In this document: positions 9,193 to 16,929 of the stretch, one piece after another
How the letters are laid out: the number at the start of each line of letters is the position of its first letter
How positions within the stretch are numbered: position 1 is the stretch's first letter
Assembly: GCA_947469635.1 (NCBI GenBank)
Contig: CANIRG010000011.1
Span: forward strand, 1-34,974
Length of the DNA stretch: 34,974 nucleotides
Source: Rhodospirillales bacterium
GTDB lineage: Bacteria; Pseudomonadota; Alphaproteobacteria; Reyranellales; Reyranellaceae
Direction: 5' to 3'
Position numbers and translations under genes: made by a program
Notes under the pieces: model-generated
What the model saw: the letters and a program-made list of their open reading frames with translations, nothing else
Told to the model about the DNA's origin: nothing
Database searches by the model: none

Positions 9193-9669
9193 ATGGACAT
9201 AGCGTTCACGGTGAATGGCAAGCAGCACCTGGTCGGCGCGGCCGAGACCGTGTCGCTGCTCGAGGTGTTGCGCAATCACCTCGGCCTCATGGGCACGCGC
9301 TACGGCTGCGGGCTCGAACAGTGCGGCTGCTGCATGGTGCTGGTCGACGGCCAGCCCGCCTATTCCTGCACCCGCGAGGTCGGCACGGTTGCCGGCTGTG
9401 ACGTTACCACCATCGAGGGGCTCGGCACCGCCGCCAAGCCGCATCCGCTGCAGCGCGCGTTCCTCGACGAGCAGGCCGGCCAGTGCGGCTATTGCCTGTC
9501 GGGAATCCTGATCTCGGCCAAGGCGCTGCTCGACCGCAATCCCAACCCGAGCCGTGCCGACATCGTCACGGCGCTCGACAAGCATCTCTGTCGCTGCGGC
9601 GCTCACCAGCGCATCCTGAACGCCGTGCAGCGCGCCGCCGCCAGCCTGCGGGAAGGGAGCCCGGCATGA
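9193..9669 (+). CDS. (2Fe-2S)-binding subunit of a xanthine dehydrogenase-family hydroxylase (IorA/CoxS-like)
   Basis: ATG at 9193; [20 protein letters not shown]...SCTREVG and [18 protein letters not shown]...[10 protein letters not shown] cysteine motifs of both [2Fe-2S] clusters. Confidence 0.92.
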   Translation: MDIAFTVNGKQHLVGAAETVSLLEVLRNHLGLMGTRYGCGLEQCGCCMVLVDGQPAYSCTREVGTVAGCDVTTIEGLGTAAKPHPLQRAFLDEQAGQCGYCLSGILISAKALLDRNPNPSRADIVTALDKHLCRCGAHQRILNAVQRAAASLREGSPA

Positions 9670-11789
9670 CCGCGCCTGCCTTGCCCGCCAGCCTGATCGA
9701 GAACCCACGCCTCGACCGCTGGATCGCCTTCCAGCCCGACCTCACCGTCCGCATCGCCACCGGCAAGATCGAGATGGGCCAGGGCATCGTCACCGCCATC
9801 GGCCAGATCGCCGCGGACGAGCTCGACATTCCGTTCGCCCGCGTCGCCGTCCTCTCCGGCGATACCACCCATGGGCCCGACGAGGTCTATACGACCTCGT
9901 CGCTGTCGGTCGACGTGTCCGGCGGCTCGGTGCGGCTGGTCTGTGCGGAGGTCCGCGCCAAGGCACTGGACCGCGCCGCCCTTCGCCTCAATTGCAGCCG
10001 CGACGAGCTCACCGTGGCCGACGGAAAGTTCGTGCAGAACGGCGTCGTGACCGACCAGGACTACTGGACCGTGGCCGGCGAGATCGACCTCACGCAGGCC
10101 GTGACCGGCACGTCACCCGTCAAGCTGCGCGCGGCTTACAGCGTGGTCGGCCAGAGCGTGCCGCGCGTCGACCTGCCCGGGAAGGTGAGCGGCGCCGCCG
10201 CCTATGTGCACGATGTCCTGCCGGCGGGCGTTCTCCATGCGCGCACCTTGCGCCAGCCCAATCGCGGTGCGGTGCTCGCGTCCCTCGACGAGGCCGCAAT
10301 CCGTCACGCCGCCAGGGGCGAGCTGCAGATCGTTCGCGAGGCCAACTTCGTGGCCTTCGTCAGTCCCGTCGAGAGCGTGGCGCAGGCCGCCGCCGTTGCG
10401 GCCCCTCTCCATGCCAGATGGGACAATGTCCGCCAGTTGATACCCGAGCAGCAGGAAGCCGCCTGGCTGAAGGGCCAGCCGAGCGACGACCGACGCGTCG
10501 GCGCCTGGCCTGCGCCGACCACGCCGCCGAAGAACCTCGTGCGGGCGACCTTCTCCCGTCCCTACATCGCCCATGCCTCGATGGGGCCGTCCTGCGCCTT
10601 GGCCGAGTTCCGCGACGGCCATCTCACCGTGCGCTCGCACGGCCAGGGCATGCATCCGTTGCGCCAGAACCTCGCGGCGGCGCTCAAGCTGCCGATCGAA
10701 TCGATCACCGCGCAGCATCTGCACGGTGCCGGCTGCTACGGCCACAACGGCGCCGACGATGCCGCCCTCGACGCAGCACTGGTCGCATTGCGCCTGCCCG
10801 GCAAGTGCATCCGCCTGCAATGGCGGCGCGAGGAGGAATTCGGCTTCGAGCCGGTCGGGCCCGCCATGCTGGTGACGCTGCACGTCGATCTCGACGAACG
10901 GGGCCGCCCCGCCGACTGGACAACGGAGATTTGGAGCCCCACCCATGTCCAGCGGCCGGGCAACGGCACCGGCTTCCTGCTGGCGTCGGAGGCCATGGCT
11001 AATCCGCCGCCCGAGGTTGCACCCTTCGATCCGACGGAGCAGCGCGGCGGTGGCGGTACGCGCAACGCATTGCCGATCTATGACGTGCCGGCGCATCGCA
11101 TCCTGCACCATCTGGTGGTGCGCCCGCCCGTCCGCACCTCGGCGCTGCGCGGGCTCGGCGCCTTGCCCAACGTCTATGCCATCGAATCGCTGATCGACGA
11201 CCTCGCCGCGCGCGTCGGCGAGGATCCCGTGGCCTATCGGCTCTCAATCCTGTCCGAGCCGCGGGCGCGGCGGTTGGTCGAGCTGGTCGCCGAGCGTTCC
11301 GGCTGGGCCTCGCGTGGACCGTCCGGCACCGGCACGGGGCTGGGCATCGGCTTCGCTCGCTACAAGAACCGCGCGGCCTATGCCGCCGTCGTGGCGGCCG
11401 TCACCGTGCAGGAGACGGTCAAGGTCGATCGCGTGTGGTGCGTGGCCGACGCCGGGCTGGTGGTCAATCCCGACGGCGCGCGCAACCAGCTCGAAGGCGG
11501 CATCGTCCAGGCGGTGAGCTGGACGCTGAAGGAGCAGGTACGGCTCGACGAGCACGGCATCGCCTCACTCGACTGGGACAGCTATCCGATCCTGAGGTTC
11601 AGCGAAGTTCCCGAGATGCGCGTGGAGTTCGTCGAGCCGGGCAGCAATCCCTCGCTCGGCGTCGGCGAATGCACCGTGGGTCCCACGGCGGCAGCCATCG
11701 CCAATGCCGTCAACCATGCGCTCGGCGTCCGCATCAACGACATGCCGCTCACGCGCGACCGAATCATGGCGGCGTTGCTGAAGGTATGA
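9666..11789 (+). CDS. Molybdopterin-binding large subunit, xanthine dehydrogenase family (IorB-like)
   Basis: ATGA overlap with the small subunit; KIEMGQGIVTAIGQIAADEL, SGDTTHGPDEVYTTSSLSVDVSGG, C-terminal GVGECTVGPTAAAIANAVNHALG with the active-site Glu pattern. Confidence 0.92.
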   Translation: MTAPALPASLIENPRLDRWIAFQPDLTVRIATGKIEMGQGIVTAIGQIAADELDIPFARVAVLSGDTTHGPDEVYTTSSLSVDVSGGSVRLVCAEVRAKALDRAALRLNCSRDELTVADGKFVQNGVVTDQDYWTVAGEIDLTQAVTGTSPVKLRAAYSVVGQSVPRVDLPGKVSGAAAYVHDVLPAGVLHARTLRQPNRGAVLASLDEAAIRHAARGELQIVREANFVAFVSPVESVAQAAAVAAPLHARWDNVRQLIPEQQEAAWLKGQPSDDRRVGAWPAPTTPPKNLVRATFSRPYIAHASMGPSCALAEFRDGHLTVRSHGQGMHPLRQNLAAALKLPIESITAQHLHGAGCYGHNGADDAALDAALVALRLPGKCIRLQWRREEEFGFEPVGPAMLVTLHVDLDERGRPADWTTEIWSPTHVQRPGNGTGFLLASEAMANPPPEVAPFDPTEQRGGGGTRNALPIYDVPAHRILHHLVVRPPVRTSALRGLGALPNVYAIESLIDDLAARVGEDPVAYRLSILSEPRARRLVELVAERSGWASRGPSGTGTGLGIGFARYKNRAAYAAVVAAVTVQETVKVDRVWCVADAGLVVNPDGARNQLEGGIVQAVSWTLKEQVRLDEHGIASLDWDSYPILRFSEVPEMRVEFVEPGSNPSLGVGECTVGPTAAAIANAVNHALGVRINDMPLTRDRIMAALLKV

Positions 11790-11900
11790 CCTCACCCTGA
11801 GGAGCGCCCGAAGGGCGCGTCTCGAAGGGTCGGCCATAGGCACCATCTGTGGGGCCCATGCTTCGAGACGCCACGCTTTGCGTGGCTCCTCAGCATGAGG
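11790..11900. repeat. Intergenic cloverleaf-like palindromic element, family B copy 1
   Basis: Outer arms CCTCACCCTGAGGAGC (11790-11805) / GCTCCTCAGCATGAGG (11885-11900); side arm GCGCCC-GAA-GGGCGC (11804-11818); central stem GCGTCTCGAAG (11817-11827) / CTTCGAGACGC (11861-11871); side arm GCCACG-CTTTG-CGTGGC (11870-11886). Second copy at 26753-26861. Confidence 0.9.
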
Positions 11901-12498
11901 TTGTGCTGGCTCGCCTGAAAATCACAGACAGGTTGTTCGCGGGCATTGCTACCACGTGCGGCGTGCCGAAGCCGTGCTCCCGCGCGAGCGCGATCACTGC
12001 CTCCAGGTCGCGCACGCCCCAGGCGGGGTTGCGGTGGCGCAGGTCGCGGTCGAAGTCGGCGTTGCTGGCGGAGGTCGGGGCGCCGTTGCGGTGATACGGG
12101 CCGTAGAGGAACAGCAGCCCGCCGACACGCAGCAGCCGGGCCGCGCCGCGCATCAGGCCGATGGCCGACTCCCACGGCGAGATGTGGATCATGTTGATGC
12201 AGACCACGGCGTCCGCCGAAGCGATCGGCCAGCTCGCGGCCGACGCATCGAGCGCCAGCGCCGGGCGGACATTGGCGAGAGCTTCGGTGCTCGCCCAATC
12301 GTCGATGCTGGCGCGCGCCACCTCGTCGGGATCGCTGGGCTGGAAGGTGAGCTGCGGTAGCCCCGCTGCAAAAAATACGATGTGCTCGCCCGAGCCGCTG
12401 GCAATCTCCAGCACCAGGCCTTGCGCCGGCAGATGCGGCGCCAGCACATCGAGGATAGGCTGGCGGTTGCGCGCGACAGCCGGCGCCCGCCGCCTCAC
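11890..12498 (-). CDS. DUF938 family protein (SAM-dependent methyltransferase-like)
   Basis: PAVARNRQPILDVLAPHLPAQGLVLEIASGSGEHIVFFAAGLPQLTFQPSDPD...NMIHISPWES is the DUF938 pattern; likely GTG start at 12498; 3' end overlaps the repeat by 11 bp. Confidence 0.82.
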   Translation of the reverse strand: MRRRAPAVARNRQPILDVLAPHLPAQGLVLEIASGSGEHIVFFAAGLPQLTFQPSDPDEVARASIDDWASTEALANVRPALALDASAASWPIASADAVVCINMIHISPWESAIGLMRGAARLLRVGGLLFLYGPYHRNGAPTSASNADFDRDLRHRNPAWGVRDLEAVIALAREHGFGTPHVVAMPANNLSVIFRRASTTSC

Positions 12499-12511
12499 GT
12501 ATAAATTTCCA

Positions 12512-13396
12512 TCAGGCCGCCAGCTGCGCGACGGTCGGGCCGTCACCGGCCAGCGTCGTGCGGCGCATGTCGCGCGGCTCATGCGCAGGGAAGGGCCGTG
12601 CGCGATGCATGGTCTGGCGGTTGTCCCACATCACCAGATCGTCGACCCGCCACTTGTGGGCGTAGACGAACTCACGCTGGGTGGCGTGCTCGATCAGGTC
12701 GCGCAGGTAGCCGCGCGCCTCGGGCATCGGCCAACCGACGATCTCGCCGGCATGGGACGACAGGTACAGCGACTTGCGGCCGGTCACGGGATGGACGCGG
12801 ACCATGCACTGGCGCACCGGCTTGAAGCGCTGGCGCTCCTCGTCGGTGAAGTCGCTGAAGCCGATGAGCTGGCGCGAGAACATCTGCGAGTGCTCGCACA
12901 CCATGCCCTCGACCTCGGCCTTGGTCTCGTCGTCGAGGGCATCGTAGGCCGCGCGCATGTCGGCGAACTGCGTGTTGCCGCCCTTCGACGGGATGCTGAT
13001 CGCGTGCAGCAGCGAATACTTGGCCGGCGTCGTCTTGAACGAGCTGTCGGAGTGCCACAGCCGGTTGCCGATGGCGAACAGCCGGCGGCGGTCCTCGCGG
13101 GCAAACGGCTTGTCGTTCTTGTCGAGATTGGAGACGTCGGCGAAGGTCGTGGGCAGGCGCGCCTCGGTCTCGGAGCGCAGGCTGGTGCCGATGGCGTGCT
13201 CGATGTCGCCCAGGCTCTGGGTGAAGGCGAGCTGCTGGGCGTCGGTGATCCTCTGGTCGTGGAACACCAGCACGGCATATCTGTCCATGCCGGCATGGAT
13301 CGCCGCCACCTCATCGCGCGTGAGGGGCTTGCGCATGTCGATGCCGTCGACCTCGCCCGCGAAGCAGGGTCCGACCTGGCGGATGGTGACTGTCAT
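12512..13396 (-). CDS. TauD/TfdA family Fe(II)/2-oxoglutarate dioxygenase
   Basis: LWHSDSSFKTTPAKYSLLHAISIPSKGGNTQFADMRAAYDAL (HxD) and LVMWDNRQTMHRARPFPAHEPRDMRRTTLAGD (distal His, Arg). Confidence 0.92.
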   Translation of the reverse strand: MTVTIRQVGPCFAGEVDGIDMRKPLTRDEVAAIHAGMDRYAVLVFHDQRITDAQQLAFTQSLGDIEHAIGTSLRSETEARLPTTFADVSNLDKNDKPFAREDRRRLFAIGNRLWHSDSSFKTTPAKYSLLHAISIPSKGGNTQFADMRAAYDALDDETKAEVEGMVCEHSQMFSRQLIGFSDFTDEERQRFKPVRQCMVRVHPVTGRKSLYLSSHAGEIVGWPMPEARGYLRDLIEHATQREFVYAHKWRVDDLVMWDNRQTMHRARPFPAHEPRDMRRTTLAGDGPTVAQLAA

Positions 13397-13432
13397 TGCC
13401 GTGTCTCCTCCTTCTGCCTTCTGCTCTCTTTT

Positions 13433-15097
13433 CTACGCTTCGCCGTAGTGGACGCGGCGATAGGCCCGCGAGGGGATCAGGTCGTCGATATGGACGTCCC
13501 ACAGCGTGCCGATATTGGCACCCTGATGTTCCTTGAACAGCGGAGCGAAGCGGCCGGGCTGGGTGACCGACGCGCCGCGCAGGCCGAAGCCTGTGGCGGC
13601 GGCGGCGAGGTCGCCGCGGCCGTGCACCGCCTCCTTGGCCGTGATCTTGTTGGCGCGGAACTTGTGCACCTCCGCGCCATAGCCGCCGTCGTTCATGATC
13701 GCCATCAGCATGCGGATGCCCTGGCGGCGGACGGTCTCGAGCTCCTGCACATGCATCATCAGGCTGCCGTCGCCCTCGACCAGCAGCACCTTGCCGTCGC
13801 CGCGCGCCGCGGCGATGCCGATGGCGGCGGGCAGGGCCGAGCCGATGGCGCCGAAGTCGTTGACCACGTGATAGCGCGCGGCCGGCCGGCCCTTCATGTG
13901 GGTCATCACCATGCTGAAGTAATGGCCGGCGCCGACCACGACCTCCCAGTCCTTCGGCACCGCCTGGTCGAGCTCGACCACTGCCTTGCGCGGGTCGACG
14001 GTGTTGGGCTGCACCGGGAATTCCTTGCTGTCGGGCGAGTCGGCCGCGATCAGCTTGGCCATCTCGTTGGTGCGGAAGCCGGTGCGCGAGATGCCGCGCT
14101 GCTGCATGCGGGCGAGGATGGCCTCGGCTGCCGCCCGTGCGTCGGCGCGGACGTGAAGATCGGCGGTGCGCAGGCCTTGCCACAGGCCGCGCGGGTTGGT
14201 GTCGATCTGGACGGTGCGCGCGCCGGGATAGAGGTAGCCGCCCTCGGTCGTGTAGTGGCCGAGCGCCGCGCCGGCACCGATCACCAGGTCGGCCTCGGCG
14301 AAGCGCTCGCGCGAGAAATCGCTGGCGAAGGCGCCGGCGATGTCGAGCGCGTAGGGATTGCCGTCGAACAGGCCCTTGCCGAGCAGCGACGTCGCCGTCA
14401 GCGCGCCGGCTTGCGCGGCCAGTGCCTCGAGCGCCGGGGCGGCGCCGGACAGGATGGCGCCGCGGCCGGCAATCAGGATCGGCCTCTCGGCCTCGGCGAT
14501 CATGTCGACGACGCGGTCGACGATCGCGGGATCGGGCACCGGCCGCTGCGCCACGGGCGCCAGGTCGGAGGACGGCGTGTAGTCGGTGAGGTGCGGCCAG
14601 GCCTGCTTCTGCAAGTCCATCGGCACGCTCAGCACGACGGGGCGCTGCTCGAGCTGCGCCACCAGGAAGGCCTCGCGCACGTTGTCGAGCAGGCGGTCGA
14701 TGTGCTTGACCGTGACGTAGTGCGCGCCGCAGGCGAGCGCGAGCGGCGCCATGTCGATCTGCTGGAGGTACCACGCGGCGGCGAGCGGCGAATCGCCCGC
14801 GAACACCACCAACGGCACGTTGCCGCGCGCGGCGATGGTGAGCGCCGTCATGATCTGGGTGAAGCCCGGGCCACAGGTCGTCGAGGCGACGCCGACCTTG
14901 CCGGTGGCGCGGGCGTAGCCGTCGGCCATCGCCACGGCGCAGTGCTCGTGGCGGGCGTGCACGACCTTCATGCCGGGCAGCTCGGCCATCGCCGTCGACC
15001 AGTACATGTTGGCGTCGCCCATCAGGGTGAACAGATGATCGACGCCTTCCGCCGCAAAGGCGCGGGCCAGCATGTCGGACACCAGCAGCTTGCTCAT
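13433..15097 (-). CDS. Thiamine diphosphate-dependent enzyme (acetolactate synthase large subunit-like)
   Basis: ARHEHCAVAMADGYARATGKVGVASTTCGPG (catalytic Glu region) and GDGSLMMHVQELETVRRQGIRMLMAIMNDGGYG (ThDP-binding GDG...N motif). Confidence 0.9.
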   Translation of the reverse strand: MSKLLVSDMLARAFAAEGVDHLFTLMGDANMYWSTAMAELPGMKVVHARHEHCAVAMADGYARATGKVGVASTTCGPGFTQIMTALTIAARGNVPLVVFAGDSPLAAAWYLQQIDMAPLALACGAHYVTVKHIDRLLDNVREAFLVAQLEQRPVVLSVPMDLQKQAWPHLTDYTPSSDLAPVAQRPVPDPAIVDRVVDMIAEAERPILIAGRGAILSGAAPALEALAAQAGALTATSLLGKGLFDGNPYALDIAGAFASDFSRERFAEADLVIGAGAALGHYTTEGGYLYPGARTVQIDTNPRGLWQGLRTADLHVRADARAAAEAILARMQQRGISRTGFRTNEMAKLIAADSPDSKEFPVQPNTVDPRKAVVELDQAVPKDWEVVVGAGHYFSMVMTHMKGRPAARYHVVNDFGAIGSALPAAIGIAAARGDGKVLLVEGDGSLMMHVQELETVRRQGIRMLMAIMNDGGYGAEVHKFRANKITAKEAVHGRGDLAAAATGFGLRGASVTQPGRFAPLFKEHQGANIGTLWDVHIDDLIPSRAYRRVHYGEA

Positions 15098-15112
15098 CGC
15101 GAATCCTCCTGA

Positions 15113-15709
15113 CTATTTCTTCTTGCCGGCGAGACCGCGCAGCCACGAAAGGAACGCCCGCCACAGCAGACCGCCCGCGCTGAGCTCGGTCGCTGCCGCC
15201 GGTGGAGGCGATGGTGCAGGTGCCGGCGACGGCGAAGCAAGCTCTGGCTCGACCGGAGCAGTGCGCCGCTCGGCTACCAGCTTTGCCATATTGGCGGCGA
15301 ACTCGGCCAGCAGGGCGCGCGCCACATGGACGCCGCCGGCATTGGCGAAGGTCTCGAGCGGACCGCTCACGGTGAAGCTGCCGTCGATGGCGAGCTCGGT
15401 GACGTCGCTGCCCGTGGCCCTGACCACACCCGACGCCAGCGCGCGCGACGCCCCGCGCCCGTCGATGCCGCGGCCCTCGATGGTGCACTGCCGTGCCGCG
15501 TGGTCGAAAGTGAGTGTCGCCTCACCGCGGAACACCGCAACAGTGGGGCCGAACTTGATGCGGATGGAGCCGCGCCACAGCCCGTCGCCCTGGGCCGCCG
15601 CGAGCTGGGCCCCCGGGACGCAGGACGCCACCAGCGCCGGGTCGCCAAGCAGCGGCCAGACCTGATCCACAGGAAATGGGATCGTCGTCGTCTCGGTCAG
15701 CGCGACCAC
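15113..15709 (-). CDS. CoxG-like SRPBCC protein with Pro-rich linker and amphipathic C-terminal tail
   Basis: PFPVDQVWPLLGDPALVASCVPGAQL...GPTVAVFRGEATLTFD...GSFTVSGPLETFANAGGVHVARALLAEFAANMAKLV matches the CO dehydrogenase subunit G family; tail SPSPAPAPSPPPAAATELSAGGLLWRAFLSWLRGLAGKKK. Confidence 0.85.
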   Translation of the reverse strand: MVALTETTTIPFPVDQVWPLLGDPALVASCVPGAQLAAAQGDGLWRGSIRIKFGPTVAVFRGEATLTFDHAARQCTIEGRGIDGRGASRALASGVVRATGSDVTELAIDGSFTVSGPLETFANAGGVHVARALLAEFAANMAKLVAERRTAPVEPELASPSPAPAPSPPPAAATELSAGGLLWRAFLSWLRGLAGKKK

Positions 15710-15728
15710 GGGGGGCAGCCCCCGCCTG

Positions 15729-16799
15729 TCAGGCGGCGGCCGCCTTCTTGCGGTTGGCGTCGAGCCGGGCGTCGACCAGGGCCACGCCGGCGTCGATCAC
15801 CGGATGGCTGAGGCCCTTCTGCTTGGCGATCAGCTGCACCAGCTTGTCCGCCCGCTCGATGTTGGGCACGCCGTTCTGCAAAGCACGCGCCGCCGAGGCC
15901 GGGCGGATGAGGCTCTGCGCGGCAGCGGCGTATTTCTCGAACGGCACGAGATCCTTGGGATCGGCACCGATCTTGACGCTGAGGTCGTAGACGAAATTGT
16001 AGACCGAGCGCGAGGTCTCGATGTCGGTGTGGACCGCTTCCTGCGCCGTCCGCATGCCGTCGGGCGTGACGCAGCGATAGTTGCCGGCGAGCAGCATCGC
16101 CCATTTGGCCAGCGGCACGAAGATGCCGTCATAGACGCGCAGCTTGACCGGCAGCTCGATCTTGCCCTCTGGCGTGTCGAAGCGAACGGCGTCGATATCC
16201 TTCTCGAGCTGGCGCAGGATGGCGGTCGCCTTCTCGTCCTTGAAGCGCGCGACCTTGAAGTTGGTCGGCAGCGTCACCTGCAGCACATTGACCTTCTCGT
16301 CGGGCGGGCGGATCGCCTGCGGATCGGGGCTGCACAGCGTCAGCTGCTCGGGATCGAAGCTGTCCCACACGGTGGGGTCGGTGTAGGCGGCTTTCAGCAG
16401 ATCGTGATCGAGGCCGGGGATGCGTCGCACATAGGGCAGCGGCGGCATGTTCATGATCGACATGCAGGGGACGCGGGACTTGCCCACGGCATCGAGCAGC
16501 TCGCGCACGCCCGGGGAGCGGTACTGCGGCTCCTGCATCGCAAGGCCGATGAGGTCGTAGTCGGCCGGGTTGACGCCGGCCGTGCCGCCCGCGGTCACCT
16601 TGCCCGGCAGCTTGCGCGAATCGATCTCGATCGGGTCCTTGCGGCCGCGGATCGGCATGCGGACGCGGAAGCCTTCGGCATTGATCAGGTCGGCCTCGGC
16701 GGGGAGGCAGATGAGGTGGACCGAATGGCCGCCGAAGAGGATTTTGGATGCCAGCAGAGAGCCGTACGAGGCACCCATGATCATGATCTTGTAAGCCAT
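15729..16799 (-). CDS. Ketopantoate reductase-like (ApbA/PanE family) protein
   Basis: N-terminal Rossmann-like MAYKIMIMGASYGSLLASKILFGGHSVHLICL, C-terminal helical domain; length 356 aa. Confidence 0.65.
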   Translation of the reverse strand: MAYKIMIMGASYGSLLASKILFGGHSVHLICLPAEADLINAEGFRVRMPIRGRKDPIEIDSRKLPGKVTAGGTAGVNPADYDLIGLAMQEPQYRSPGVRELLDAVGKSRVPCMSIMNMPPLPYVRRIPGLDHDLLKAAYTDPTVWDSFDPEQLTLCSPDPQAIRPPDEKVNVLQVTLPTNFKVARFKDEKATAILRQLEKDIDAVRFDTPEGKIELPVKLRVYDGIFVPLAKWAMLLAGNYRCVTPDGMRTAQEAVHTDIETSRSVYNFVYDLSVKIGADPKDLVPFEKYAAAAQSLIRPASAARALQNGVPNIERADKLVQLIAKQKGLSHPVIDAGVALVDARLDANRKKAAAA

Positions 16800-16929
16800 C
16801 AGCCTGTTTCCCCTTGAGATTCCTTGGGCGCCCGTCTCCTCGCCCGTATTGCCGCGATGTTAGAGCGGCCGGGCCCCGGTGTCAGCAGGTACCGATCTAC
16901 GCTAGCCTGAATGCCTTGGAGGAAACGGA

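Noticed and set aside
11790-11900. tRNA gene interpretation of the cloverleaf-like element
   Set aside because: No T-loop GTTCRANNC, no anticodon-stem proportions and no CCA-like acceptor; arm order and lengths do not fit tRNA.
12161-15112. 983-aa plus-strand ORF covering the TauD and ThDP genes
   Set aside because: Antisense to two genes with clear catalytic motifs; low-complexity, His/Arg/Gly/Ala-rich translation typical of high-GC shadow ORFs.
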